This document shows, in pieces, positions 33,928-44,370 of a DNA stretch of 64,000 nucleotides. The translations under genes were made by a program, and so were the position numbers. This stretch comes from Linanthus parryae (lineage: Eukaryota; Streptophyta; Magnoliopsida; Ericales; Polemoniaceae), in the NCBI GenBank assembly GCA_023055425.1, contig JALGPY010000009.1, forward strand, positions 18,497,775 through 18,561,774, written 5' to 3'. Within the stretch, counting starts at the first letter, position 1. Every line of letters begins with the position of its first letter. The notes under the pieces are model-generated. The model was not told where the DNA came from and ran no database searches. It saw nothing but the letters and a program-made list of their open reading frames with translations.

Positions 33928-36110
33928 AAACGGCCTGCAAGTATGAGCGGTACCTCCCCTGCCTCCATGTCCAGGATGACGAAATCTGCTGGAAAAATAA
34001 GCTCGCCGACCTTGACCAGAATGTCCTCGATAACCCCGTAGGCCTGTTTTACGGACCTGTCTGCCATCTGCAGCATGATTCTGGTGGGTCGGGGTTCACC
34101 GACTTTCAAACTCTTGAAAATCGTTAATGGCATCAGGTTGATGCTGGCCCCTAGGTCACACAGAGCCTTTCCTGTGTAAGCGTTACCTAGGGTGACCGGT
34201 ATGACGAAACTGCCAGGATCCTTTCTCTTCCTCGGTAGCCCATTCTTCACACAATTGCTCACTTCTGCCGTCAGGTTTATGGTCTCGAAATCGCTCATTC
34301 GCCTCCTCCCATACAAGATGTCCTTGAGGAATTTGGCGTAAGTGGGCATCTTAGCCAAATCCTCAGCAAAAGGTATGTTAATCTGCAGCTGCTTGAACAT
34401 CTCGAGAAACCTGGCGTAGTCCTTGCTGTCATCCCTCTTTCGTGTTCGCAAGGGGTACAGGACCTCCTTGGAGACGGGTACAGTTTCTGCACCTGTCTCG
34501 TTCTGCACTGCATCCTGCTCAACCGAGCCCTTCGGCTGGGGGCGATCGACTGTGCTGTTATCCTGGCCCAACAAGTTGCGTTCTACTTCTTTCGAATTTT
34601 CTGCACGTGCGTGGCTGGGATACGGTGGATCCTGCAGTGCCAATCCACTCCGAGTGGAGATAGCATTGATCTGAGCCCGTGGATTATTCACTGTGTTCGA
34701 GGGTAGGTTTCCTGGCTGTCTCTCCGTTAGCTGCTGTGCTAACTGCCCCACCTGTACTTCCAAAGCGCGCAGTGACGTTTTGGTTGTCTGCATATCTGCC
34801 GTCAAGGTGTCCATGTGCTTGAATCGGGACTCCATGGTCTGGAACATTGACTTGATCTCTTTCATCTGAGCGTCGTACTGCTGTGCTGACGGGACTGACT
34901 GAGCCTGCTGGGCCGGAGCAGCCTGCTGGGCTGGTGGCCTGTGCTGGAATCCCGGTGCATAAACTGCTGCGTTCGGGTTTCCGTACCGAAACCCGGGATG
35001 GTCTCTCGTGCCCGGTCGGTACCGGCTCGGGTCCCACTGCTGCTGTACGTAGTTGGTATCTTCAGTCCTTAGCTCCTCAATGGCTGTGTCCAGATCCGGT
35101 TCCTCGACTGTTGCAACAGTCTTCTTATCCGAGTAGACTTTCTTGACCAAGTCGTGAACGATCTTGGCCAGGTTGTCTATCCGGTCATCCTCTGCAGGTT
35201 CGGCTCTGGCCGCCATCCTGCGATCGTCAAACAGTCGGGTGTCCTGCTTGGCCAACTGCTTCATCAGGTCATACGCACCTTCTTTGTCCACGTGATACAA
35301 GAAGTTTCCCCCGGCCTCTCTGTCAATCCTGTCGGCCTTCTCCCTGTCTAGGGCATGGTAGAAAACCTGCAGAATTTTTGCGTCTCCAAAACCGTGGTTC
35401 GGGCACCGTTTGACCAATCTCATGAGCCTGTCCCATGCGTCCACTACCGTCTCCCCCATCTTTTGTCTGAATGACAGTATCTCGCTCTGTAACTATATGA
35501 CTCGGGAGGCGGGATAGAACTTGGCCAGAAAATCCGTGACACACTCCTCCCATGTGGTGATGGATCGGGGTGGTCGGGATTCAAGCCAGTCCTTGGCTAC
35601 TCCATAAAGACAGTACGGAAATAAGATCAACATGAGTGCCTCTGCTTCTACCCCCTTGTATCTGACCTTGTTGCAGTAATCTTCGAATTTCCCGATGAAA
35701 TCGTTCGGGTCTTCGTCGGCCCTGCCATGAAACGGGCAGAGAGTTTGTACCGTCTGGATGGTGGATGGTTTGATGTCAAAGTGCTCTGCGGTGATCTCGG
35801 GCACCACAATGGCTCGCTCATGCCCCCCGGTGGGGACCTCGAAATTTTCCACCAACGCCTTCCCAGATCGGTTATATGTTCTCTGGTTGCTTCGGGCAGC
35901 AAGTCCCGCTGTGACAAGCTCCTCAATGTACCTAGCCATCTGGGCTGGGGTACGTGTCTCTCGTTCCTGACCACCGGCTGCGGTGTTCTCGGGTGGATCT
36001 CTCTCGTTGGTTGCCATCCTGCTTTCTCGGTTTCTGCGGTTCTGTTCGGTATACAGCTTTTCCGGGTTGTCGAGTGGTGTCACCAAATCGCGAGGCAATC
36101 TGGGCATCAA
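33906..36110 (-). pseudogene. Athila gag-protease (in-frame stop)
   Basis: Two stretches in one frame, 36110-35493 and 35492-33906, are separated by a TAG at 35495-35493. The first has the gag capsid core (FHGRADEDPNDFIGKFEDYC, then GVAKDWLESRPPRSITTWEE); the second continues it (AWDRLMRLVKRCPNHGF) and ends in the protease (LCDLGASINLMPLTIFKSL). The protease motif is DLGA, as in Athila relatives, instead of DTGA/DSGA. Gag forms the virus-like particle. The frame runs out at 33906 by frameshift. Confidence 0.88.
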
Positions 36111-36232
36111 CTAAACAGTCCTGAAAACGCAGATTCGAAAACGCAGTGAGATAAAAAGAAAAATAACGAAACTGAAAATAAATAAAAACTCAGAAAACTA
36201 ATTCTGACTCCTAAATAGACCCTAAAAGTCCC

Positions 36233-36249
36233 CGGCAACGGCGCCAAAA
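36233..36249 (-). promoter_or_regulatory. Athila primer-binding site
   Basis: On the minus strand TGGCGCCGTTGCCGGGG follows the 5' LTR by a few bases. This matches the binding site used by Athila and related gypsy elements for a host tRNA (tRNA-Asp type by family knowledge). Confidence 0.75.
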
Positions 36250-36253
36250 AACT

Positions 36254-37859
36254 TGATGCGCAAACTAACGTGCTATCGCAAGTGTACGAATCTCGTAGTA
36301 CCGGGTGCAATTAGACTCGGATTATCGTTCCCACGAGGACTGTTTCGGGTTTACTCAAGTTGTCAGTTTCGGTTTCCCAAGAGTAGTAACCAGGAGGAGT
36401 AGGTTGTGATTATAGTGACTAAACTAAAAACAGGATTTAAAACTGTAAATATTTTTGTGACGTTTTCTGAAATAAGCTGATTTTGTTGTAACGATAATAG
36501 ATGAAGACTAGGTTCCAGGATCCCCTAGGGTTTCTACAGATTTCAGTTTTACGTTCGTTTATGAAAACACTCAGCAGTTTCGGTATCTGTGCAACGTACC
36601 AGTTGTGCAGTGACTTTTCAGCTTCCACACGTAATCCCGATCCTGCAGACTTTCGGATTCTTGTTAAGCTGCCTAAGTCTGCAGTGTCGGTCTTATCCTG
36701 TTAGGGTTTCTAACCTGTCCGAATGGCCCGGGTCAAATTCTCTAACAGTTGGTCTCACGTTTTTCTATGCTAGCCCTATCTCCCTTTCTCTGGTCGGTCT
36801 ATCAGGGTAAGGTACTAAATCCCGGTTTTTCTTCCTAACCCTAACTTGACGTTTTCACCTACAAGCTCGGGTCTATAGCAATCCTGGGTGATCAATCCTA
36901 TCATGCATATACGATAATAATCAAACCAGAATAACAGATACAACTTGCTGAATTAAGACAATCATCATGAATCCATAAACGTAGTAATCATAAAATCTGA
37001 GTACGAAACCCTAGGTTCACCGAGAACCTAGGTGAAAAGTTTAGCTACGACTAGACATAGTACAGAACGCAGTTTCTGAATATAAAGAGAGAGAACGAAA
37101 TCAAACTAAGTCTTCGAATCTCGAATCGCGCTTTCGTGCTCTCCGTGAATGCTCTTACTTGGCCTTCGGGTGTGCTGTGAATTGTGCTGTGTCTTTCGTG
37201 TATCCCTCAAAACGAGTCTGGACGAGTCTTTAAATAGTGCTGTTTTCTGAAAACGCTTGTGCTCGAAATTACGGAATATGCCATCGGTCCACCGTCTTTG
37301 TCAAAAAGTCAAAACTGGCTGCGTATATACGCAGGGGTTGCGTATATACGCAACCAGGCCCAACCAAGATCCCCCCACCTCCCCACTGCCTGCGTATATA
37401 CGCAGGTGCTGCGTATATACGCAGGGCCTCCGTATATACGCAGGCCGTGGGGTAGGTGGGGCCCACGTGGTCCTCTGGTGGGCCAGGACTGGTCCCCTGG
37501 GTCCCACTCTTCTTCCTGACGCTCCCGGCTTGCCTCTTCGGTGTACTTCTGCTTTTCCGTGTTTCCGTCGTGTCCCGGTCTTGTGCACGTTTCCCGAGAC
37601 GGTCCCGGCTTGGTCCCGGCACGCTTCCCGATGCACCTCCCGAACCTGTTCCTGAAAAGGCAACACGAACGAACACCCGCGATCATATCCAAATATAGCA
37701 AGAAATGAGCAGAAATAAGCAGAAATCCAGCAAGTATGAATAAACGTCTCGTTCTAGATTCCCGGGGCATTCTAAGGCGTTTTCCGGCAAAAACCGCTAA
37801 TTCCGACACAAATACTCGTGAAATCAGGCTAAAAGATAACCCCTAATTGGGCGTTATCA
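36254..37859 (-). repeat. 5' LTR of the Athila element
   Basis: 1606 bases, offset exactly 12033 from the other LTR. Palindromes at 37319-37334, 37338-37353, 37390-37405, 37409-37424 and 37428-37443. The last has C for G at its third base and is no longer symmetric. A TATTTAAA box lies at 37236-37229 on the minus strand. Confidence 0.93.
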
Positions 37860-39339
37860 GTACCCGAGATTAAACTCGAATACAAGGAGATTTTATAACA
37901 GAATATCCAACCCAAAATCCATAAAATAATTAATTAAAACTTAAAAACTTGTCTTGCCACAAATATGGGCGTTATTCCAATCTAAAATTCAACTACTAAA
38001 TAGAACAAGTCTAGATGTGAAATTTAAATTTACTAAAGTGATGTGTCTCGATTTCCCCCAAAAGCCATGCTTCCACCTAAACCTGTGGTGCAGAAACAAA
38101 AAGAAACACCACAGTTTCCAAAGTCAGCGGAAAATACTGAGTAAGCAACACCCAAGCATGTAAACAGATTATGAAGCAGTTTAAAAATGACACATGAGTT
38201 TGAAGAGTAAAGTATTTAAGTAAGAGTATAAGTATGAAATAAGAATTCACAATTCTTTTCCTTTATCACCTCACTTGTGGGGAAACATTCTCAAACTTCC
38301 TCATTTGTCCAATCGGGACATCCAATTCTCAATCATAAAGGTCCATCATTCAGAAAACATATATTACCATGTTGACACGGGGAAGATCTACTAATAACTG
38401 GCTACCAGACCATAAGTGTCGACACCCCCCTAAGACTTCTTGCGGCCAGAGAGGTAAGTACTTGAGCGAACTCGGGGCGGTTGCGACCGAGAAAAATAAA
38501 ATAAAAGGGGTCGAGAGACGTAGTCCACATCGACCAAAGCTCAAAATATTGATCCCCGGTACAACTATTCCACGTTACGTTTTTACGTCTTATTAATCAT
38601 GTGATAGTTGTGATAGAATCACATTTATAAAATTAGTAAACTTTGATAGAATCTCCTTTGTAAAATTAGTAAACTTTCTCAAATTAACAGTTCAAGTAGA
38701 TATTCCAAATTTGAGACAATAAATCACAAAAACAGTTTAGACACGTAAGAAGATATGGGCGCTAGGCCTGGCATGTTTACTTACCTTGAATCTCAAGCAA
38801 AGCAAATCAATTCTTAGTAATACTCGACGTATCCTTCGTCAACGGAATTTTCGCCTACAAATTTAATAATATCCTAATTAACATAATGCACATGAAGTCC
38901 TATAGGTAAATGCAATCAATCCCTTACTAACTCTCCCCAACCTTTACTAAGGCGCATAACCTCTTTTACAATAAAATACGCTTTTATAAAGCTAACGTTT
39001 ATTATTTGTAACAACACACCAAGCTATAATTATATAAATATAACTTATAAGATTGAATAAAATATCATTTTTATTATTTAGAGTAGATAAGCATATTATT
39101 TTACCCCAAAAACACTTTTAATTCAAATAGTAGTTTCTCCAAACCAAACAAGCCTTAGTAGAGAATATAGGTTATAAACTAACTATCTTTTATTTAAAAG
39201 AAATAACAAATTTATTTATAGAAAATAACTTATTCTAATTTGCTACAAACTTATAAAAATAAATAAGAAAAATATAATTTTTATTTTGGAGTGAAGATGA
39301 GTACAAAAAATGATTTTAAACTTGTATAAAAAGAATTGT

Positions 39340-39425
39340 CTCCTAAGAGATTCGAACCTAGAACCTATCCTCCACATACACCCAAGCTTTAAGTGCTACC
39401 AACTAACCACTAGGCCAGACCCCAC
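39340..39425 (-). repeat. tRNA-like SINE head
   Basis: On the minus strand TGGCCTAGTGGTTAG (39418-39404, box A-like) is followed by GGTTCGAATC (39358-39349, box B). The spacing is that of a tRNA-derived SINE or an old tRNA pseudogene. It lies in the right part of the solo LTR, so either the SINE inserted there or the LTR family carries it. Confidence 0.5.
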
Positions 39426-40502
39426 TTGTTCTCTTGTATTTCCGAACTATTAATATTATAACCAACTAACCAGATTATTTAATGAAAAAAAAAACAAAAC
39501 AACACAAAACAAAAGAAGAGAGAGACGGGCCTGTTCTTACCCGAACAGAGAGAGAAGAGTGACAGGTTTGGAGTGGGGGTCTCCGACGGTGGCGCCGGAG
39601 AGAGGCGGACGAAGACGGCGAGGTCGCCGGTGGAGGACGGCGGCGCACGGCGGCGTCGGGCAGCGGCTCGGTCGGTCCGGCGGCGGTTCCGGCGATTCCG
39701 AATGGGAAAAACGAGGGAGAGAAAGAGAGAGAGAGAGAGATAATGAGATGGAGAGCTTTGGGAGATTTTTGGTGTGAGAAATATCTGAGATTGTAGGGAT
39801 GTATATAGCTAGAGAGGTGAGCAATTCAACCGGAAAGAGGAAACCCACTTCGAATTTTCCGATTCCGAATCGGGTCCAAAAATTGGCAAAATTGGATTGC
39901 TTGAAGCTAAATTATTGAGCTTTGTTGAGTTTGAATCGTATTGGGATTGAATTGGGACGAAAATCAACAAGTTTGATGAGAATTTAGAGTGGTGATGGTT
40001 GTGGAATAGTACTCTTCCGTCCATGGAAGAGTTGGAGGAAGAAGATGACTTCTTTTAGGGTTAAAGACACTCTCACCCACTAAATTTAGGCTTAGTACAA
40101 CTACCACCCCTTTAGTTAAATAAAAGACACTATAATAGTTATAGGAAAATACATAAAAGCACCTAGGTAGTTTATAACATTAAAATTAACTTTCTAAATA
40201 ATAATAACTAATACCCAAACTTATCTCAATGTCATATTAACACCAAATAATATCATAAAATATAATAGTAGCATATTAACACCCAATACTTATAATAATA
40301 TTATATTAATACTCAATAATTTCATAAAATTCCCGTTTCAACATATTAACACTTAAGATTATCTAAAAATACCCGTTTCTAATTAACGGGGTATTTCAGA
40401 ATCCCCCTTAAAATTGTCCATGCACCAAACACTAGTTATTACCCCATACTGATACTATTATTACTGTACCCCTTCTTTATCCTTGCATCAAACATGCCCT
40501 CA

Positions 40503-41039
40503 GTGTATTAGCATTGTACCGACGAACTTCTGTACTGTTTTAATCGAATAGCTCTGAAATTAAATTACGACAAGAACGTGACAATCAATTTTTGAGATAA
40601 GTACAAAGACTAATTAATCTCAAGGACCTATACTATATCAATGCAACTCCCATCTACAAACTTCTACTCCCTTGTCCCATTCTATCAATTTTGTTTGATT
40701 TCTGAAAAGATATTAATTAAGGAGTTTGAGTAACATAATGAAAAGATTGTTGCAGTTAGGGAGCATTGGATGCCCCTCCATGAGGTTCCGGGTTCAAACC
40801 CAATTAACGACACAAAAAAATAATTTCTAAAAACAAATGTTGACATTTTTGATAATTTTGTTATGTTATTCTAAATCTGTAGAATTATGAAAAGATTGTC
40901 AAGTTTATTTGTTGTTTTACTACTCAAATTACATAGTCAAATTGTCAAAAATGTCAAACTTAATAATTAAAAATTGTTCGCTCAAAAGAAAATTAAAAAC
41001 AGGACGGATTGAGCTTTTGCAGGACGACTAGAAGATAAT
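40503..41039. other. AT-rich spacer with a weak SINE-like box
   Basis: No gene. At 40745-40805 a GGGTTCAAACCC box B-like sequence follows a poor box A, as in plant SINEs, and an A-rich stretch follows. I rate this low. Confidence 0.3.
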
Positions 41040-41075
41040 ATGTGCCCTCAGGGCCGACAAGGGAAGCTCGGGACG

Positions 41076-41109
41076 GAGCCGTATGACGCGAAAGTCTCAT
41101 GTACGGTCC
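41076..41109 (+). other. Group II intron domain V-like segment (organelle-derived)
   Basis: The 34 bases start GAGCCGTATGA, have a GCGAAAG loop and end TCATGTACGGTCC. The two arms pair, leaving the GAAA-type loop, with the AGC triad at the base: the hallmark of domain V, the catalytic heart of group II introns. Flanking sequence (GGGAAGCTCGGGACG before, GAAGTGAGTAGCCCCC after) also looks like plant organelle intron sequence. It is most likely a mitochondrial or plastid DNA fragment in the nucleus. Extent unknown, perhaps 41045-41150. Confidence 0.65.
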
Positions 41110-41939
41110 CAAAGAAGTGAGTAGCCCCCTACTGCAGTTTCGACCAACCACCTCTGTTACACTTTGGGCCATTTCATTTTTTATTTTTACTTTTTAATAG
41201 TACTCTATGTATTAGTAGGTGATTTAAGTAGTCAAAAAATTCTCTTCACATTTTTTGATCCAAAATTTGTAGAGAAGTTGAAAATCATGGTATCATGCAC
41301 TAAACTCCCAAAACATCCCCATCTATTGAACTATGTAGTCGCTAGAAAATGTCATTTTAAAACTATTTCCCATTTGTTTAAAATGTCATTTTAAAACTAT
41401 TTCCCATTTGTTTTCGAAAATGTGTCTAGAAGTAGGAATTACCTAATGGTATAGACCAATAATCTATATGTAAAGACATTTAAAACATTTTGGGAATTAA
41501 GTCGTTTTAATTTGTTGCATGGTTAGTTAGATTGCCGAGCGGTGCACCAAACTTTCTAGTAGGGAATGGAATCACTCTAATTTTTTGACTCAACAATTCC
41601 CTAAGGAAGACAATAAGTCAATAATAGTCCGCATAATTAAGGCATTTAAAAGGAAGCAACAATAGTAGAATTCTGAATAACTAAGTGCATAGGTTATCTG
41701 GTCTTCAAATTTGCACCATTTAAAGATTAGACAAACTTACTATTATACAGCCTTTCTATTTCATGACAGTCCCTGTGGAGTTTAGTTATGGCGATCCATT
41801 TCATGTACCGGTGCAATACATGTTTTTTTTTACGACCTCCAAGAGGAGAAAAAAGGAATGCACAAACGAAGAGATAAAGAGAGAAGCGATGGTGGAAGAA
41901 GAAAAAGTGGAGAGAATAACCTCCTTAACATCTTTTGAG
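41110..41939. other. Intergenic, no gene recognised
   Basis: AT-rich. A direct duplication of about 30 bases (CATTTTAAAACTATTTCCCATTTGTTT) occurs at about 41350 and 41386. The ORF at 41763-41960 has no family match that I can name and may be the far end of the retroelement remnant that follows. Confidence 0.4.
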
Positions 41940-44370
41940 GTAACTGGGTCGGGTTGTTGACCTTAAATTACACGGCGCTTGTTGGGAGGCAACCCAACCT
42001 ATTTATTGTGTTAATTTAGGGAGTTAGTTTTTAATACAGTTGTGTGTGTTTTGTTTAATTATTTTGGAGAGATGAGAGAGAGAGGGACTAATATTTGTTT
42101 CCAAGTGACATATTTGAGCAGGTTATGGGAGAATCTACCCCGGTGTGCCATGGAACACATGACCGTCACAGGGACTCGTGCATGCGAGTTGGGGATTCTT
42201 CGGACAGAGATTTTAGCAGAGGAGGCAGTCGACCCTGGTGTGCGAGAACACACTGACTTTAGAGGGGCATGGTGGTGCCATTACTGTGCTTGAGGACTGC
42301 TTGGCGCGATTTCTTCCCCACCCTTGAGGTGGTTGTGAGTATCTTGTTCCTTTAGCTGATTTTTATGTCACTTTTATTATATATGTCATGCTCCATCTCA
42401 TCTACTGGCCTTTCGCATTGATTGCTGAGTTGTCTTGCATGATCTCTAAATTCGTTGAGGACAACGATGCATCCTAGTGGGGGGTGTGGGCACATCTTTT
42501 ACCAGCCATTTGTCGAGTCTTTGCATCGCCTTGTCACATGTGAATAGGAATTTTGTTATGTCCTCATTTTCTTCTTCTTTATTTATAATTTTGTTTGCAC
42601 GTTTATTTTTATTGAGTCATCCCACCAACATATCGAGTCGTTAATCGAGTAGACCGTGCATGTAGTATAGGTTAAAAAAGTAATAAAAATTATTAACAAA
42701 ATTGAGAAAGGGCAATCAAAAGAAGCTGGAAATTTGGTAAAATCGAGAAGTGTGAGACTTTTGGGCATAGAGCATGATTTGCGACTGAGAGTGACAACGT
42801 GAGTCCCCTTTAATATGTATAGAGAGACTCTATTTACGGTAATGCGTGCCTATTTTATACTCGTACTTAATTTTCAAATCTAAAGTGTGTGCCTAGTTTT
42901 CTTACAAGAGTTGAGCTAGGTGTGAGCTAAATAAGCCAAACGTTCTTGTGTACGTCTTAGGTAGTCGCCAACCCGCCTCGTAGTGGCACACAGAACAGCT
43001 GTGCGAGGATGTGTATTAGAGCACTCACTGCTTTTTAGATCTTACCTTGTAGGACCACTAGTTTACCCTAATTGATCCTTGGATTCATTGTTAGCCTTTA
43101 TGATCTAGGGAGACGATTCTTGGCCTTCATCATATATTGTTTAGAATCACCTTTCTAGAGCGTCACGAGGGAGAGTAGTTGAGGGGGGTAGTTGAGGGAG
43201 TGCTTCATTACATATTTTTGTGAGTTCTGCAGATCGCATATGCTTCATTGGATATCTACGAGGGGATGCGAGGGTGAGTGAGTTGGCTTGCACACTAAGG
43301 TGTGGCGGTGTTCCATGTCATTACATCGTGGACACAGTAGTGGAGAGCCTAAGTTCGTGACGTCTAATCCGCACAAAAATGGGGTTGGTTGGTTGTACTT
43401 AATTGGTGGCATGTGCTAGGTACCGGATTTTTATCATCCTGGTGTAGGAGGTTCGGTTGGATTAGGCACGTGACATAACTTATTTGACTAATTGAGAGGG
43501 GATGTGACTACATTCTAGTGCGGGGGTGTCGACATTTGACTACGGACATAGAGATTGTGGATTTGATGACTCCACCCCCAAACATGCTTTTACGAAGTTT
43601 GCGGTTATGTTGGAATTGTTTGATTCTTGAAGGAGCATCACTCGTATATTATTATTGATATTTGATTGAGAGAAAAAGAAAAATATATATTGAAAAAGAA
43701 AAAAAATGAAAGAAAAAAAAGAGAGAGAAAAAAAGGAGAGAAAGAAATAAAGTTGTGTTTATTGAAAATCGAGTGGTGAAAGTTCTTAGTTCCGGATTGA
43801 AGACAAAGATGAGTTTTGCACATTATTTGCTTTGATGGCCACGACATTGACATGGTACCGGGTTTGAGGGGATTGAGGGCCGGAGTCGGTGAGATTCGGG
43901 TTCTTCATACAAGTTATATCCTTTTTGTCCTTAAGCCTCATCATATTTGACCATTAGCGGAATAGGAGCTCGGACTATGAATGTGGTTTAGCCTTGGTTA
44001 GCCTCTTATTTTTATCAGCACACATGAAGAGGTAGGTTGTTCTTTACAGTACAGTTAAGCTTTCTATACTAACAATGGGGAATTACTTGTTGTCGAGTTT
44101 AAATGCAGCTCACACCTCTTGCCTAACTTTTTCATCACTCCATGAGAACCTAGTCTATGTGTATTGAAATTGCCTGATCTCACAAAAAGAAAGAATTTAA
44201 AAGTTTTTATGTGTTTAAGTTCGAGTCTAGATTTGCATTTGCATCATCTTGCTGCATTCGTAGTGTCTTGAGTCATGTTAGAGCCGTTTGAGTCTAGTTG
44301 GCTAGTAGAGAGTTAGATGCAATAGATGAGACTTTGCTCGGGACACGCAAATGGCAAGTCTGGGTGTATT

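Larger units (their letters stand above)
24221..37859 (-). mobile_element. Athila-type Ty3/gypsy retrotransposon, 13.6 kb
   Basis: Two 1606-bp LTRs (24221-25826 and 36254-37859, TGATGCGC...GTTATCA) enclose the element, and GTACC flanks both ends (24216-24220; 37860-37864). It runs on the minus strand: 5' LTR at the right, a primer-binding site (TGGCGCCGTTGCCGGGG, about 36249-36233), gag-protease, RT-RNaseH-integrase, a third ORF, a long 3' spacer and a purine tract before the left LTR. The layout with a third ORF downstream of integrase is that of Athila and relatives. I see four LTR differences, so the insertion is recent, but gag has an in-frame stop and there are two frameshifts before pol. 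Confidence 0.93.
24167..40398 (+). mobile_element. Solo LTR (chromovirus-like, about 2.6 kb) interrupted by the Athila element
   Basis: The segment starts TGTAACACCCC (24167) and ends GTATTTCA (40398). GAATC lies on both sides (24162-24166; 40399-40403), a 5-bp target-site duplication. The start is typical of Del/Tekay-like gypsy LTRs. Only one LTR is present, with no internal domain or second copy, so this is a solo LTR left by LTR-LTR recombination. 54 bases lie left of the Athila insertion and about 2.5 kb right of it (37865-40398). The right part is non-coding, with a GC-rich patch at 39540-39720 and a tRNA-like segment at about 39345-39420. Confidence 0.75.
23939..40499. mobile_element. 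Tourist/Harbinger-like MITE split by nested insertions
   Basis: The left end reads GGGCACGTTTGATG (23939) and the right end, on the other strand, GGGCATGTTTGATG (from 40499). Both are flanked by TCA (23936-23938; 40500-40502), a 3-bp duplication as made by PIF/Harbinger elements. The inverted match extends inward: 24151-24166 on the left pairs with 40399-40415 on the right. Only about 320 bases belong to this element (23939-24166 and 40404-40499); the rest is the LTR and the Athila element inserted into it. Confidence 0.75.

Noticed and set aside
39340..39425. Functional tRNA gene
   Set aside because: Box A and box B are present, but the acceptor and anticodon stems do not form and the spacing is too long; better as a SINE head.
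39537..39848. Gly/Arg-rich ORFs on both strands
   Set aside because: They lie in a GC-rich patch of the solo LTR and show no conserved domain.
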